Counted from the first letter of the stretch, positions 37,646 to 48,223 are shown. The stretch: 64,000 nt of DNA from Paenibacillus taichungensis (GCF_003287275.1 NZ_QEVW01000008.1:186001-250000), one strand, 5' to 3'. The notes: generated from the letters alone by a model not told the origin. Numbers and translations: made by a program.

Positions 37646-38971
37646 TTACAAGGCTTCATCCACTTTGGATATGCTTATGGTTGCGGGCTTCAAACGTTTA
37701 ACAAGGTAGTATATGAGTCCAGCTACGAGCCATCCGGAGCCAAGCATCAACGAGGAAACATCGAGTAGCGTGATAAGATAAAATACAAATCCGGCACCGA
37801 GTAGCGGACATAGGAAACGTACGAACATATCACGGGGAGAACGCTGTTTTTCACGAATAATATAGTGGAATATAACGGATAGATTGACGAACAGAAATGC
37901 GGTTAATGCACCAAAACTAACAAACATGATCGCTGTCTCCAGGCTGATAAACATAGCCGATAACGAGATGACACTCATGAGAACAATGTTGAACACTGGA
38001 GTTCGAAGTGTAGGATGGAGTGATGCGAATGCTCGTGGCAACAAGGACGTTTTTCCCATCACGAACATAAGACGTGTTACGGTCGTCATGGAGGACATAC
38101 CCTGAGATAGTACAGAGAATATAATGACAAAGGTGAAGATCGAGGCAAGTAAGGGACCACCGATCGATTGCATGAGTTCAAAACCTGCGGAATCGACATG
38201 ATTAAACGTGAATGAAGGGTACATCTGCTGAATCAGGAAAGCTGTGACGAAATACATTAGTCCTGCCAATAAAACGATGATTATGATGGCCCGAGGGATG
38301 GTTTTCCTTGGGTTCTTCGTTTCTTCGGTCATGGTCGTAATGGAATCAAAACCAAGGAACGAGAAGCATACTAGCGAAGCTCCGGCAAGAATCGTGGAAA
38401 TGGGGACACCATCTTGAGTATTAAGCGGATTCCAGCCTGCGGTGATCCCGCTCTGAAATGCTCTGTATACAAGTAAGGAGCAAAAACCTGCAATGAACAG
38501 GATCTGCATGATTACGAAGATTTTGCTGACATTGGCTGATGTTTTGATCCCGATAATATTAATGATCATGACCACAAGGGTACATAACAGAATCCAGACA
38601 AAGGAAGGTATCGAGGTGAATTGTGCGTGAAGATTAATACCGAACATGAGCACGGCGATAATACAGGAGAAGAGATAATCTAACAGGATGGCCCACCCGA
38701 CAAGGAAGCCGATAAATGGGTTCATGGATTTGGTTACATAGGTATACGCTGATCCCGACACGGGGAACGCCTTGGCCATCTGACCATAACTGAGCGCGGT
38801 GAACAAGATGGCTATAAATGCAAGCAAGTAAGCTGCGAGAAGCATGCCTCTGGAACCTTCATGCAACACACCGAAACTGGTGAAAAAGATCATGGGTGAC
38901 ATCCAGGACAGACCCATGGTCACGACGTGAGACAACGATAAGTCTCTTTTCAAAGTTAGTTTATCTGACAT
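37646..38971 (-). CDS. APC superfamily amino acid permease
   Basis: A 441-residue membrane transporter with about twelve helices. The N-terminus LSLSHVVTMGLSWMSPM and the early helix FPVSGSAYTYVTKSMNPFIG match amino acid/polyamine permeases; FLGFDSITTMTEE is the usual helix 6 region. ATG 38971 with GGGGGGAG at five bases is preferred; an extension to 39025 begins with poorly conserved residues. It is divergent from the guanidine-riboswitch operon, so it could bring in a nitrogen source linked to that pathway, but the cargo is unproven. Confidence 0.88.
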   Translation of the reverse strand: MSDKLTLKRDLSLSHVVTMGLSWMSPMIFFTSFGVLHEGSRGMLLAAYLLAFIAILFTALSYGQMAKAFPVSGSAYTYVTKSMNPFIGFLVGWAILLDYLFSCIIAVLMFGINLHAQFTSIPSFVWILLCTLVVMIINIIGIKTSANVSKIFVIMQILFIAGFCSLLVYRAFQSGITAGWNPLNTQDGVPISTILAGASLVCFSFLGFDSITTMTEETKNPRKTIPRAIIIIVLLAGLMYFVTAFLIQQMYPSFTFNHVDSAGFELMQSIGGPLLASIFTFVIIFSVLSQGMSSMTTVTRLMFVMGKTSLLPRAFASLHPTLRTPVFNIVLMSVISLSAMFISLETAIMFVSFGALTAFLFVNLSVIFHYIIREKQRSPRDMFVRFLCPLLGAGFVFYLITLLDVSSLMLGSGWLVAGLIYYLVKRLKPATISISKVDEAL

Positions 38972-39155
38972 AGAATCTCCCCCCGATTTCGGAATGTATC
39001 GATTTTTTGCATTGGTGTTTGTCATGACACCTCACATTTAACCAAGTTTTTTTGGAAATCACAAGCTTTTTTTTCGTAAATGAGGTGGGAATGCCTCTAA
39101 ATATAACATGAATCCGATCGCTATATTGAAGAAAATAATTAAAATAAAATTATTG

Positions 39156-39184
39156 TTGTCACTGTTTTTGTTATGTGTTAGGAT
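39156..39184 (+). promoter_or_regulatory. Promoter of the guanidine operon
   Basis: TTGTCA (39156-39161), 17 bases, TAGGAT (39179-39184), giving a transcript that starts just before the riboswitch. The inverted repeat AATAATT...AATTATT at about 39135-39153 may be an operator. Confidence 0.5.
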
Positions 39185-39216
39185 TGTTAACATGAAAAGC
39201 AACCGAATACAAAATG

Positions 39217-39318
39217 TTTTCTAGGGTTCCGAACGGTGGCTCACATTGTTGCCTGGTCCGAGAGAAAACGCATGGAAGTAGCCGATCTGGCTCACATCCA
39301 TGTACACGGCGGGAAAAA
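39217..39318 (+). ncRNA. Guanidine-I riboswitch aptamer (ykkC-yxkD)
   Basis: The aptamer has the conserved words of the class in order: CTAGGGTTCCG (39221-39231), CTGGTCCGAGAG (about 39252-39263) and ACACGGCGGGAAAAAAGCCC reaching into the terminator. These RNAs bind guanidinium and turn genes on. The downstream DUF1989/carboxylase/allophanate hydrolase genes are the usual partners of this class, which confirms the call. Confidence 0.92.
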
Positions 39319-39370
39319 AGCCCGGGAGAATGTACCAAATTCATTTTTGGTATTTCTCCCGGGCTTTTTT
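39319..39370 (+). terminator. Riboswitch-controlled terminator
   Basis: AGCCCGGGAGAA pairs with TTCTCCCGGGCT, with an inner TACCAAA/TTTGGTA stem, followed by six T. The 5' arm overlaps conserved aptamer bases, so guanidine binding should prevent the terminator and allow readthrough. Confidence 0.9.
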
Positions 39371-39402
39371 ATATTTTTTTCTACTACACAGGAGGTACTG
39401 AT

Positions 39403-40116
39403 ATGACTTCAATTCGCATCCAAGCAGGTGGCAAGTGGTCAGGTTACATTAGCCGGGGCAAGAACATTCGAATGACAGCAGCGGGGGATCGCGCTAACCT
39501 GACAACACTTCTGTTTCAGGCTTCCGATCCTTCCGAACGTTACAACATGCCGGATTCACTCAAAGCGCAACACACCGCATACCTGACATCCGGTCATGTG
39601 TTGATGAGTGATCAGGGCCGTGTCCTTGCATCCATTATCGATGACACGACGGGTTGGCATGATACGTTGTCGGGATACACAACACGTCGAAGTACGGATC
39701 ACAAATATGGAGTCACGACCTATCAGCAGGAGCGAAATGACTGGTACCGTAGCGGATATGAGAATCTGGTGGTAGAGATGTATCGACATCGGCTGACGCC
39801 TCGTGATCTCTGTACGCCGGTTAACTTTTTTTCCAAAGTGGTCTGTGAGCTGGATGGCACGATGCGATACGAATCGCAACCGACTGCAGGTACTTCGATA
39901 ACGCTTCGCACGGAAATGGAACTTCTTCTCGTCGTATCCAATACACCGAATCCGCTGGACCCGGAAGGGCGTTATCCAGATTCAGTTATTGAGCTGACGT
40001 TCAGTGATGCCGAACCTGTGAAGGAAGATGATCGCTGCCTTGTTCATTGTGAGGAGAGTCGGAGAGCATTTGAAAATACCTGGCAAGCACAATCGTTACT
40101 GAAAGGGGCCTATTAA
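39403..40116 (+). CDS. DUF1989 protein (carboxyguanidine deiminase subunit / UAAP1-like)
   Basis: A 237-residue soluble DUF1989 protein, formerly named urea carboxylase-associated protein. Related two-subunit enzymes deiminate carboxyguanidine to allophanate. Conserved stretches are [20 protein letters not shown] (about 25-45), HDTLSGY and [11 protein letters not shown] (about 133-143), with a Cys in the last. ATG 39403 has GGAGGT at 39391; the longer open frame upstream is only the riboswitch. It lies two bases before its partner. The guanidine riboswitch argues for the carboxyguanidine role rather than a urea role. Confidence 0.88.
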   Translation: MTSIRIQAGGKWSGYISRGKNIRMTAAGDRANLTTLLFQASDPSERYNMPDSLKAQHTAYLTSGHVLMSDQGRVLASIIDDTTGWHDTLSGYTTRRSTDHKYGVTTYQQERNDWYRSGYENLVVEMYRHRLTPRDLCTPVNFFSKVVCELDGTMRYESQPTAGTSITLRTEMELLLVVSNTPNPLDPEGRYPDSVIELTFSDAEPVKEDDRCLVHCEESRRAFENTWQAQSLLKGAY

Positions 40117-40117
40117 T

Positions 40118-40792
40118 ATGAGCACATCAACATTTGTAGCGACCACGAGCACACGGGAACCCGCCACAGCGATCTACGACCACATCATCCCGGCAGGGGA
40201 TGGGTGGATTCATGATCTGGCCGCAGGCCAGGTACTCCGCATTGTCGATCTGGAAGGGAATCAGGCGGTGGATACACTCTTTTATGCTACGGAAGATCCT
40301 GGGGATCACTATAGTGCTATTCAAACGATTACTGGACAGCAGAACCTGTATCTGACGACCGGATCAGTGCTGGTTGCGGAGTCGGGTCGGGAACTGCTTA
40401 AGATTACCGCGGATACCTGTGGCAGACACGATACGATTGGTGGAGCTTGCTCGGCACAGAGCAATACCGTTCGGTACTCCCATGATGCGCTGCCGATGCA
40501 TAACTGCCGGGATACGTTCATGCTGATGCTGTCCAGTCGCCCGGAGTTCTCCAAACGGGATCTGGCTCCCAACGTCAATTTCTTCATGAATGTGCCGGTT
40601 ACACCCGAAGGCAAGCTCACATTTGCAGATGGCGTATCGGGACCAGGGCGGTATGTAGAACTGGTGGCTCTAGCTCCTGTCACGGTGTTGATCAGCAACT
40701 GTCCACAGCTTAACAATCCATGCAATGCATACAATCCGACACCTGCTCAGGTGCTGATCTGGGAAGCAGAAGGGAGCGATTCTCATGTTTAA
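40118..40792 (+). CDS. DUF1989 protein (carboxyguanidine deiminase subunit / UAAP2-like)
   Basis: A 224-residue paralogue and likely partner of the preceding protein. Shared features are [20 protein letters not shown] (about 45-64), HDTIGGAC and [13 protein letters not shown], plus Cys residues near the end ([16 protein letters not shown]) that are typical of this family. It overlaps the carboxylase gene by eight bases. Together the two proteins should convert carboxyguanidine to allophanate and ammonia. Confidence 0.88.
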   Translation: MSTSTFVATTSTREPATAIYDHIIPAGDGWIHDLAAGQVLRIVDLEGNQAVDTLFYATEDPGDHYSAIQTITGQQNLYLTTGSVLVAESGRELLKITADTCGRHDTIGGACSAQSNTVRYSHDALPMHNCRDTFMLMLSSRPEFSKRDLAPNVNFFMNVPVTPEGKLTFADGVSGPGRYVELVALAPVTVLISNCPQLNNPCNAYNPTPAQVLIWEAEGSDSHV

Positions 40793-43700
40793 AAAAGTGC
40801 TCATAGCCAATCGCGGAGCGATTGCCGTCAGAATCATTCGTACGTTGCATCAGATGGGCATTGCTTCTGTGGCCGTCTACACCCAAGCAGATCGCGATAG
40901 TCTGCATGTTGAACTGGCAGATGAATCCATCCTGATCGGTGATGGCCCGGCGAAGGAGAGTTATGTGAATGCCGAACTTATCCTGAACATGGCCTTGGTG
41001 GCTGGTGCTGATGCAATTCATCCGGGGTACGGATTTCTAAGTGAGAATGCGACTTTTGCGAGAGCGTGCGGAGAGCAGGGAATTACGTTTATTGGACCAA
41101 CTGCGGAGCATATTGAACTGTTTGGCCTGAAACATACGGCGCGTTCCATTGCGGAACAGGCGTCTGTGCCGTTACTTCCGGGTACGGGGCTGGTGCCATC
41201 GCTGGAGGTGGCGATGGAACAGGCTGCTGCGATTGGTTATCCCGTTATGCTCAAGAGCACCGCCGGTGGCGGCGGGATCGGGATGCGTATCTGCACGGAT
41301 GAACAAGCGTTGCAAGAGGCATACGATTCGGTAACCCGACTGGCCGTTGCGAATTTTAACGATGGCGGCGTGTTTCTGGAAAAGTATATCGCAAGAGCAA
41401 GACATGTCGAGGTGCAAGTCTTCGGTAATTCTTTTGGAGAAGCGGTGGCACTGGGTGAACGGGATTGTTCCGTACAACGTCGGAATCAGAAGATTATTGA
41501 AGAGACCCCGGCACCGAACCTGCCGGAAGCAACGCGAAGCGCCATGCATGAAAGTGCCAGAAGGCTTGCTGCGACAGCAGGATATCGCAGTGCGGGTACG
41601 GTCGAATTCCTGTATGACCCGGAGACAACACAGTTTTATTTCCTGGAGGTAAACACCCGGCTACAGGTTGAGCATGGGGTAACGGAAGAGGTGCTGGGCA
41701 TTGATCTGGTTGAATGGATGGTTCGGGAAGCAGCCGGAGAGATGGAAAATCTGGCGGCTCTGGTTCATCAGCCGCAAGGCCACAGTTTGCAGGTGCGACT
41801 GTATGCGGAGGATTGTTTGCATGATTTTCGCCCGAGTGATGGCCGGATCGATGCTGTCGTGTGGCCCGAACATGTTCGGGTGGAAACGTGGATTCGCAGT
41901 GGTGTACAAGTGACAACCCTGTATGATCCAATGCTGGCCAAGGTAATCGTGCATGCCGAATCCAGACAGGCCGCCATTGAGAGCATGATTGAAGCACTCG
42001 CTGCATTGCGAGTATATGGCATAACCACCAACCAGACTTACATTCAGGCGTTTCTGGATACGGAGCCTTTTCGGGAAGGGTTGGTATATACGAACATGCT
42101 CGCTGGATTCAGTCCGGCAGAGCATGCCATTGAAGTGCTGGACGGCGGGATTCAGACTACGGTGCAGGATTATCCGGGCCGTAAAGGATATTGGGATATC
42201 GGCGTACCGCCTTCGGGTCCGATGGATTCGCTTGCGTTTCGAATCGGCAATCGTCTGCTAGGTAATGATGAAGGTGCGGCGGGGCTGGAAATGACTTTGC
42301 GCGGAGGCTCGTACCGCTTCCGTGATGAAATGACATTCTGCCTGACAGGTGCGGATATGTCTGCAACGCTGGATGGAACACCGATTCCGCTCTACACACC
42401 CACACTTGCGGCTCAGGGTTCTACTTTAGTTCTGGGTGAAGCTGTGGTCGGCATGCGGGGTTACCTGCTTGTCTCTGGGGGACTGGATATGCCGCTGACG
42501 CTGGGCAGTGCGTCAACCTTTACTCTGGGGGAGTTCGGCGGGCATACGGGCAGTGCACTGCGAACGGGAGCGGTATTGCGAGTTCATCCAGAGCGGCAGC
42601 AGGAGCAACAGCAAAGTCAGCAGCGGAATCAGGAGCAAGAGCAAGTGCTGCAGTCTAAGCCAGAGGGAATGCAGCAACAAGTGCAGCAAGGCCAGCAACA
42701 GAAAACTGTTTTGCAGCCGCTCTCTCTTCATCAACAACCGGAATTAACCCATAACTGGATGATTGGTGTTATTCCGGGGCCTCACTGCACGCAGGAATAT
42801 CTTTTACAGGAATATTTGGAGCAGTTGACGGAGACGGAGTGGGAAGTTCATTTTAACAGCTCACGTACAGGCGTGCGTTTGATTGGCCCTAAGCCGCTGT
42901 GGGCAAGAGAAGATGGCGGAGACGCCGGGCTTCATCCATCCAACATTCATGATAATGCCTATGCGGTTGGGGCACTTGATCTGACCGGAGATATGCCAAT
43001 TCTTTTGGGGCCGGATGGACCGAGTCTGGGAGGATTCGTATGTCCGGTGACAACGGCGTCGGCGGAATTCTGGAAAGTCGGACAGCTGTCTCCGGGCGAC
43101 AAAATAAAGTTTAGGCTGATCACAGTGGAGGAAGCCGAGCAGCTCCGGGATGCACAGCATACCTATCTCGATGCATTGATCGAGGGGGGCGAACGTCTTT
43201 CTTTGCCGAAACTGTTGGATATTTCTTCTGACGCCTATATGCCAATTCTCGCTTATGAGGAGCAGGGACGTCGGTTCAAGATCGGTATTCGTTGCTCTGG
43301 TGACGAGAATATTCTGATTGAATATGGAGATCGGGAACTGGATCTTCTGTATCGCTTCCAGGTCTATGTGTTAATGCAAACGGTGCGTGACAGTGGACGG
43401 ATACCGTTCATCGAGATGACACCGGGCATTCGCTCCTTGCAGATTCATCTGGACAGCACCCGAATGACGGTGAAGGAAGCCGCGGCAATCATTATGGAAC
43501 TGGATCTGCAATTGCCGTCGCTGGATTCAATTGAAGTGCCATCCCGGATTGTGAAGCTGCCGCTGTCCTGGGATGATCCGGCCACCCAACTGGCGATTGA
43601 ACGTTACCAGCAAAATGTACGCCCGGATGCGCCTTGGTGCCCCAGTAATCTGGAATTCATTCGTCGCATGAACGGACTCGGCTCGCTGGAAGAAGTCGCT

Positions 43701-44510
43701 GAAGTGGTATTTAACGCATCCTATCTGGTGATGGGACTGGGTGACGTATATCTCGGAGCGCCAGTAGCTGTACCGCTTGATCCGCGTCATCGTCTGGTGA
43801 CGACCAAATATAATCCTGCACGCACATGGACACCGGAGAATGCGGTTGGCATTGGCGGCGCGTACCTGTGCATTTATGGCATGGAGGGGCCGGGTGGATA
43901 TCAATTTGTCGGTCGTACGATCCAGATGTGGAACAAATTCAGGGAGACAGCCAACTTCCAGGAGGGCAAACCGTGGTTGCTGCGTTTCTTCGATCAGATT
44001 CAGTTCTATCCGGTATCCCAGGAGGAATTGTTGCAGATGAGAGAGGATTTCCCGCGTGGGCAGATGGTGGTTGACGTGGAAGAGACAACGTTCAATCTGG
44101 GTGAATATCTCAGCTGGCTGGAAGAGATTCAGGAGCCTTCCGCACGTTTCCGGGATTCACAGCAGGCTGCATTCCAGCAGGAGCGGGAGTACTGGAAGGA
44201 GCTTGGCATCGCAGAACATGTGTCCGAACCGGAAGGTGCGAGTGCGGCGGAGCAAGAGGCTTTGCCCGAAGGAAGTCTGGAAGTGAACAGTTCGATGTCC
44301 GGCAGTGTATGGAAGGTGCTTGTGGAAGTGGGTCAGAAGGTACTCCAAGGCGAAGACATTATAATAGAAGAAAGTATGAAAATGGAGTTCCCGCAAAAGG
44401 CACCTTATGACGGAATTGTCGCTTCCATCTATGTCTCATCAGGGGACCAGGTTCGTGCCGGGGACTGCATTGCAGCTATATATCCTGTAGAAGAGGTGAA
44501 TGCGTCATGA
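40785..44510 (+). CDS. Biotin-dependent guanidine/urea-type carboxylase
   Basis: A 1241-residue single-chain carboxylase. Domains in order: biotin carboxylase (about 1-445, ATP-grasp [10 protein letters not shown] and [15 protein letters not shown]), a carboxyltransferase half of KipA/AHS2 type (about 447-790, [20 protein letters not shown]), a KipI/AHS1 half (about 800-1010), a further conserved region, and a biotinyl domain with Lys1199 in ESMKMEF. It uses ATP and bicarbonate. Under a guanidine riboswitch and with DUF1989 partners, guanidine is the likely substrate; urea is the alternative. A glutamine-rich stretch at about residues 603-650 interrupts the AHS2 half and is unusual. Confidence 0.92.
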   Translation: MFKKVLIANRGAIAVRIIRTLHQMGIASVAVYTQADRDSLHVELADESILIGDGPAKESYVNAELILNMALVAGADAIHPGYGFLSENATFARACGEQGITFIGPTAEHIELFGLKHTARSIAEQASVPLLPGTGLVPSLEVAMEQAAAIGYPVMLKSTAGGGGIGMRICTDEQALQEAYDSVTRLAVANFNDGGVFLEKYIARARHVEVQVFGNSFGEAVALGERDCSVQRRNQKIIEETPAPNLPEATRSAMHESARRLAATAGYRSAGTVEFLYDPETTQFYFLEVNTRLQVEHGVTEEVLGIDLVEWMVREAAGEMENLAALVHQPQGHSLQVRLYAEDCLHDFRPSDGRIDAVVWPEHVRVETWIRSGVQVTTLYDPMLAKVIVHAESRQAAIESMIEALAALRVYGITTNQTYIQAFLDTEPFREGLVYTNMLAGFSPAEHAIEVLDGGIQTTVQDYPGRKGYWDIGVPPSGPMDSLAFRIGNRLLGNDEGAAGLEMTLRGGSYRFRDEMTFCLTGADMSATLDGTPIPLYTPTLAAQGSTLVLGEAVVGMRGYLLVSGGLDMPLTLGSASTFTLGEFGGHTGSALRTGAVLRVHPERQQEQQQSQQRNQEQEQVLQSKPEGMQQQVQQGQQQKTVLQPLSLHQQPELTHNWMIGVIPGPHCTQEYLLQEYLEQLTETEWEVHFNSSRTGVRLIGPKPLWAREDGGDAGLHPSNIHDNAYAVGALDLTGDMPILLGPDGPSLGGFVCPVTTASAEFWKVGQLSPGDKIKFRLITVEEAEQLRDAQHTYLDALIEGGERLSLPKLLDISSDAYMPILAYEEQGRRFKIGIRCSGDENILIEYGDRELDLLYRFQVYVLMQTVRDSGRIPFIEMTPGIRSLQIHLDSTRMTVKEAAAIIMELDLQLPSLDSIEVPSRIVKLPLSWDDPATQLAIERYQQNVRPDAPWCPSNLEFIRRMNGLGSLEEVAEVVFNASYLVMGLGDVYLGAPVAVPLDPRHRLVTTKYNPARTWTPENAVGIGGAYLCIYGMEGPGGYQFVGRTIQMWNKFRETANFQEGKPWLLRFFDQIQFYPVSQEELLQMREDFPRGQMVVDVEETTFNLGEYLSWLEEIQEPSARFRDSQQAAFQQEREYWKELGIAEHVSEPEGASAAEQEALPEGSLEVNSSMSGSVWKVLVEVGQKVLQGEDIIIEESMKMEFPQKAPYDGIVASIYVSSGDQVRAGDCIAAIYPVEEVNAS

Positions 44511-46249
44511 ACCAATCATCTGTACCAGGGCAATTCACCGTACCTAACTTGCAAAAAGCTTATCGCCATCGCCACTTCACCCCACAGGATGTGATCGAGG
44601 CTATTATCCAGCGGGCAGAGCATGCCCGGGATCGTAACATCTGGATTCTGCCGCCGACCCTTGAACGGATTCAGCCGTTCCTGGATCGACTTGCGCTGAT
44701 GAAACCGGAGGATTGCCCGCTTTGGGGCATTCCGTTTGCCATCAAAGACAATATTGAGGTAGCCGCTTGGACGGTTACGGCGGCTTGTCCTGACTACGCT
44801 TATGTCCCGGATCGCCATGCGACCGTGGTAGAAAGACTTATTGCTGCAGGTGCCATTCCGGTGGGGAAATGCAATCTGGATCAGTTCGCCACCGGACTTG
44901 TAGGCACACGAAGTCCGTATGGCGATACACATAATGCGCTTCGTCCCGAGCTGATCAGCGGAGGCTCCAGTTCGGGATCGGCCATAGCGGTAGCGTCTGG
45001 TCAGGCGGCGTTTGCTCTCGGAACGGATACCGCCGGATCAGGACGTGTGCCAGCAGCGCTGAATAATCTTGTTGGATATAAGCCGGCGGTGGGTGCATGG
45101 CCTTCGGCTGGAGTTATTCCCGCTTGTCGCAGCATCGATTGCGTCACCGTATTCGCTCATGAACTGGCCGATACACAGCGCGTGGACGAGGTGGTGCGGG
45201 GTGTGGATGTGCAAGATCCGTATTCTGTGCATCGCCCGTTGAGTCGAGGGGAGATGCCGCGTACCTTTTTGCTGCCGTCCAATGCACTCGAATTCTATGG
45301 CCCTTATGCTATAGCGTATGAAGAGGCATGGTACCGGAAGAAGGAAGCCATTCTAGCATCCGGCGTAGCTGTGAAAGAGATCGATATTGCCATGCTACAA
45401 GAAGCGGCGGCACTTCTGTACGAAGGTCCTTTGGTTGCGGAGCGCTGGTCTGATCTGGATGAATATGTAGAGGCACATGGGGAAGCGGTCTTTCCGGTTA
45501 CGAAGACGGTACTGGAGTCTGGGAAAAAAGAAGCCTTTACCGCTTCGGCCTTGTTCAAGGCTCAGCATCTCTTGGCAGAGATTCGGCGGCACACGGCGAC
45601 TTTGCTGGAGGATGCCGTGCTGATTCTGCCGACATGCGGGGGAACCTGGACCCGCGAGCAGGTGATTGCGAATCCGATCGAAACGAACAGCAAGATGGGA
45701 CTGTACACCAACCATTGCAATCTGCTTGATCTGAGTGCCGTGGCGATTCCCGCAGGCTGGGCAGAGGAAGGGCTTCCTTTTGGTATAACGCTGTTTGCCC
45801 GGCCGGAAGAAGAAGCGAATATCATCGTGGCATCTGAACTTCTGCTTCAGCAGGAAGATGTCATTACGGTTGCCGTGTGCGGACTTCACCTGCGCGGAAT
45901 GCCACTGGAACCCCAGATGACTGGACTCGGTGCCGTATTCCGGGAAGAGTCGCTGACGGCGCCTGTGTATGAGATGTATGCACTGCCCACCACGCCAGCC
46001 AAGCCTGGTCTTGTGCGCACAGTAACAGGCGGCACATCTATTGAAGTCGAGCTGTGGGATATGCCGCGCGCTTCGTTTGGAGCCTTCACCGCGTCGATCC
46101 CCGCCCCGCTTGGCATCGGTCAAGTCGAGATGATCGATGGCAGAAGTGTGAGCGGATTTGTCTGTGAGGCCTACGCTGCGGAAGGTGCCGAGAAGATCAG
46201 TGACTCGGGCGGATGGAGAGAGTGGATTGAGACAAGGGTTATATCTTGA
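44507..46249 (+). CDS. atzF: Allophanate hydrolase
   Basis: A 580-residue amidase-signature enzyme that splits allophanate to ammonia and CO2. The catalytic Lys is in FAIKDN (about residue 81) and the Ser pair in GGSSSGSAIAVASGQ with TDTAGSGRVPA (about 155-180). The C-terminal domain (about 460-580) is the usual second domain of the family. The ATGA overlap with the carboxylase gives coupled translation. It is the last step of the guanidine route here. Confidence 0.93.
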   Translation: MNQSSVPGQFTVPNLQKAYRHRHFTPQDVIEAIIQRAEHARDRNIWILPPTLERIQPFLDRLALMKPEDCPLWGIPFAIKDNIEVAAWTVTAACPDYAYVPDRHATVVERLIAAGAIPVGKCNLDQFATGLVGTRSPYGDTHNALRPELISGGSSSGSAIAVASGQAAFALGTDTAGSGRVPAALNNLVGYKPAVGAWPSAGVIPACRSIDCVTVFAHELADTQRVDEVVRGVDVQDPYSVHRPLSRGEMPRTFLLPSNALEFYGPYAIAYEEAWYRKKEAILASGVAVKEIDIAMLQEAAALLYEGPLVAERWSDLDEYVEAHGEAVFPVTKTVLESGKKEAFTASALFKAQHLLAEIRRHTATLLEDAVLILPTCGGTWTREQVIANPIETNSKMGLYTNHCNLLDLSAVAIPAGWAEEGLPFGITLFARPEEEANIIVASELLLQQEDVITVAVCGLHLRGMPLEPQMTGLGAVFREESLTAPVYEMYALPTTPAKPGLVRTVTGGTSIEVELWDMPRASFGAFTASIPAPLGIGQVEMIDGRSVSGFVCEAYAAEGAEKISDSGGWREWIETRVIS

Positions 46250-46286
46250 GTGGGATTAGCGAATAAATAAATAAGGTGTCAAAAAC

Positions 46287-46318
46287 AAGTCTTTCGGATA
46301 TGATCTGAAAGACTTTTT
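46287..46318 (+). terminator. Terminator of the guanidine operon
   Basis: AAGTCTTTC pairs with GAAAGACTT, with a small inner GAT/ATC pair, followed by TTTT. Confidence 0.85.
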
Positions 46319-46486
46319 GCTGTATGTTTAGATGGGGGAACCAAGCGGTAACTGATAGAAAAAGCGGTGCTTTACCTGAACTTGTACGTTATGATAATAA
46401 TCCAGTGATGAAAGGAACGTCTGCACGTATACGGATGGGGTTCAAGTGCGCAGGTCCCACAAACAAAATAAAGGAGATGTCCTCAT

Positions 46487-46825
46487 ATGATTCGAACCTA
46501 CCAATACTATGCGATTTTTAATTTTGCTGACGACGGAATTAATGTTTCGTTCCCCGATCTGCCGGGTTGCCTTACCTGGGGGGATTCCATAGAAGAGGCA
46601 TTGATGATGGCCAAAGAAGCACTTGCTTTATTTATAGATGAAGTACCCGTGGAAAAACTTCCGCCTCCTCAGACAATGCCTCAGGTAGTTGAATCAAATG
46701 ACAAAGCTTATTTAATTGAAGTGAGTATCCATTTGGAGATGGCCCCAAGGGTACTCCCGCATATAATGGAAAAGCAATTGACCAATATACCAAGCGTGAT
46801 TTCACTCCTGAATTCACCAAACTGA
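46487..46825 (+). CDS. HicB-like protein, apparently orphan
   Basis: A 112-residue protein with the HicB/UPF0150 fold: YYAIFNFADDGINVSFPDLP and GCLTWGDSIEEALMMAKEAL cover residues 7-46. HicB antitoxins neutralise HicA RNases, but no HicA gene lies on either side. The C-terminal half lacks a recognisable DNA-binding motif. AAGGAG sits ten bases before the ATG. Its end overlaps the end of the opposing amidohydrolase gene by 12 bases. Confidence 0.78.
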   Translation: MIRTYQYYAIFNFADDGINVSFPDLPGCLTWGDSIEEALMMAKEALALFIDEVPVEKLPPPQTMPQVVESNDKAYLIEVSIHLEMAPRVLPHIMEKQLTNIPSVISLLNSPN

Positions 46826-48136
46826 GTTTAGAACATCGTCGACTTCTTTGATTTTGGTGACAGATGGTGTTTGAATTAGATTTCCTTTGACCATGACCAT
46901 AGAGATATCCGACAAGGCATCAATATGTTCCAGCGGATTTTGCTCCATGATAATCAGATCAGCATGTTTCCCGATATCCACCGTCCCTGTAACATCGTCA
47001 ACACCGAGGATCTTCGCATTAGTTCGAGTCACCATGTCAATGACCTGCTTGTTGTTCAGGTTGGCCTGTCTCATGTAGTGGTCCATCTCTCTCCACATAT
47101 CATAGTGAGTCACGTAAGGCATGGCGGCGTCGGTGCCGATCCCGATGGTGATGTCGTTTTCGATTGCTTGCTTGACGCCCTTGAGCATGGAATCATAGAC
47201 CAGTCTGGAATTCTCTTTTACCGTTGCACTTACCTTCGTTACGCTGGTATCCAGTGAAGCGGATGGATAGGCGGCTTGCAGGGTGGGGATGAGTGCGGTG
47301 TAGCCATTCAGGGCATTGGGATTATTTTTGTATAAACGAATGATTTCGTCATCCATCTCCGAACCGTGCTCAATCGTATCGACGCCACCTTGTAACGCAA
47401 CTCTTACGCCTTCCGTGCTTTCCACATGCGCTGCCACCCGCAGGCCAATCTTATGCGCTTCATCGCAGATCGCCGCAACTTCCTCCACCGTCATCTGTAA
47501 ACGTCCAGCTTCGCCAACCATTTTCGCATCCGTCACGCCACCCGTCACACAGATTTTGATCAGATCCACGCCGTGTTTCACATTCAGTCGTACATTTTTC
47601 CGTGCTTCCCACGGGGAATCGCCTACCAGAGCGAGGAATGGGGCACCATGTCCGCCCGTGACACTTAGGAAGAACCCGGAGACAAGCAGATTAGGGCCGA
47701 CAACTTCACCGTTGTTAATCTCATCCCGCAGCTGGACGTCCGTGTAAAAGAATTCTCCCACACTGCGCATCGTTGTTACACCCGCATGGAGTGCGGTCAG
47801 CGCGTTGCGTTTCATGCGTTTTTTCAAAACGTTTCTACCAAATTTGGTGTTCAATATCCGATCATAGGCAAACTGCAACAAACCTTCACTGACCGAAAGA
47901 CTGAATGGTTTACCATCTGCAAAGAGGTGCACGTGGGCGTTGATCAGTCCTGGCATTACGTATTTTCCTGAGAGGTCGATTGTTGTGTAGTGACTTGGGA
48001 TATTGAGTTCATGATCTCGGCCGATGTCCTGAATAAGACCTTGTTCATTGACGAGAATCGTCATGTTTTTTTGCAGATTGCGGCTTGAGTCGCCGTGGAT
48101 CAGATTGACGTTTTTCAATGCGTAAGCGGTGTTCAT
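46814..48136 (-). CDS. Metal-dependent amidohydrolase (imidazolonepropionase/prolidase-like)
   Basis: A 440-residue cytoplasmic hydrolase of the amidohydrolase superfamily. Metal-binding residues are in LINAHVHLF (about 63-71); LIKICVTGGV carries the bridging Lys, and HVESTEG, TIEHGSEMDD and IGTDAAMPYV give the remaining ligands and the catalytic Asp. This subgroup hydrolyses dipeptides with C-terminal Pro, Arg or Lys, or related amides. AAGGAGG precedes the ATG. A 25-base palindrome 63 bases upstream and a TetR gene behind it point to ligand-controlled expression. Confidence 0.9.
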   Translation of the reverse strand: MNTAYALKNVNLIHGDSSRNLQKNMTILVNEQGLIQDIGRDHELNIPSHYTTIDLSGKYVMPGLINAHVHLFADGKPFSLSVSEGLLQFAYDRILNTKFGRNVLKKRMKRNALTALHAGVTTMRSVGEFFYTDVQLRDEINNGEVVGPNLLVSGFFLSVTGGHGAPFLALVGDSPWEARKNVRLNVKHGVDLIKICVTGGVTDAKMVGEAGRLQMTVEEVAAICDEAHKIGLRVAAHVESTEGVRVALQGGVDTIEHGSEMDDEIIRLYKNNPNALNGYTALIPTLQAAYPSASLDTSVTKVSATVKENSRLVYDSMLKGVKQAIENDITIGIGTDAAMPYVTHYDMWREMDHYMRQANLNNKQVIDMVTRTNAKILGVDDVTGTVDIGKHADLIIMEQNPLEHIDALSDISMVMVKGNLIQTPSVTKIKEVDDVLNSVW

Positions 48137-48198
48137 ATGGTGGTTCCTCCTTAGAATGTGGGTGAGGTGAGTGGTTAGGGTAACGATGATCCTTTTTC

Positions 48199-48223
48199 AA
48201 AAATGAATAATTAATTCATTTTT
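48199..48223. promoter_or_regulatory. Palindromic operator before the amidohydrolase gene
   Basis: AAAAATGAAT, five bases, ATTCATTTTT: a perfect 10-bp inverted repeat of a size usual for TetR dimers. It lies between the TetR gene and the amidohydrolase. A second shorter repeat, GCGTGCA...TGCACGC, spans about 48263-48299. Confidence 0.65.

Noticed and set aside
39214-39402. A protein extension upstream of the first DUF1989 gene
   Set aside because: The bases are the guanidine-I riboswitch and its terminator; the ATG at 39403 has its own ribosome site.
46324-46521. A 65-codon frame before the HicB-like gene, considered as a HicA toxin
   Set aside because: It lacks the HicA double-stranded-RNA-binding pattern and His residue, and overlaps the next gene's start.
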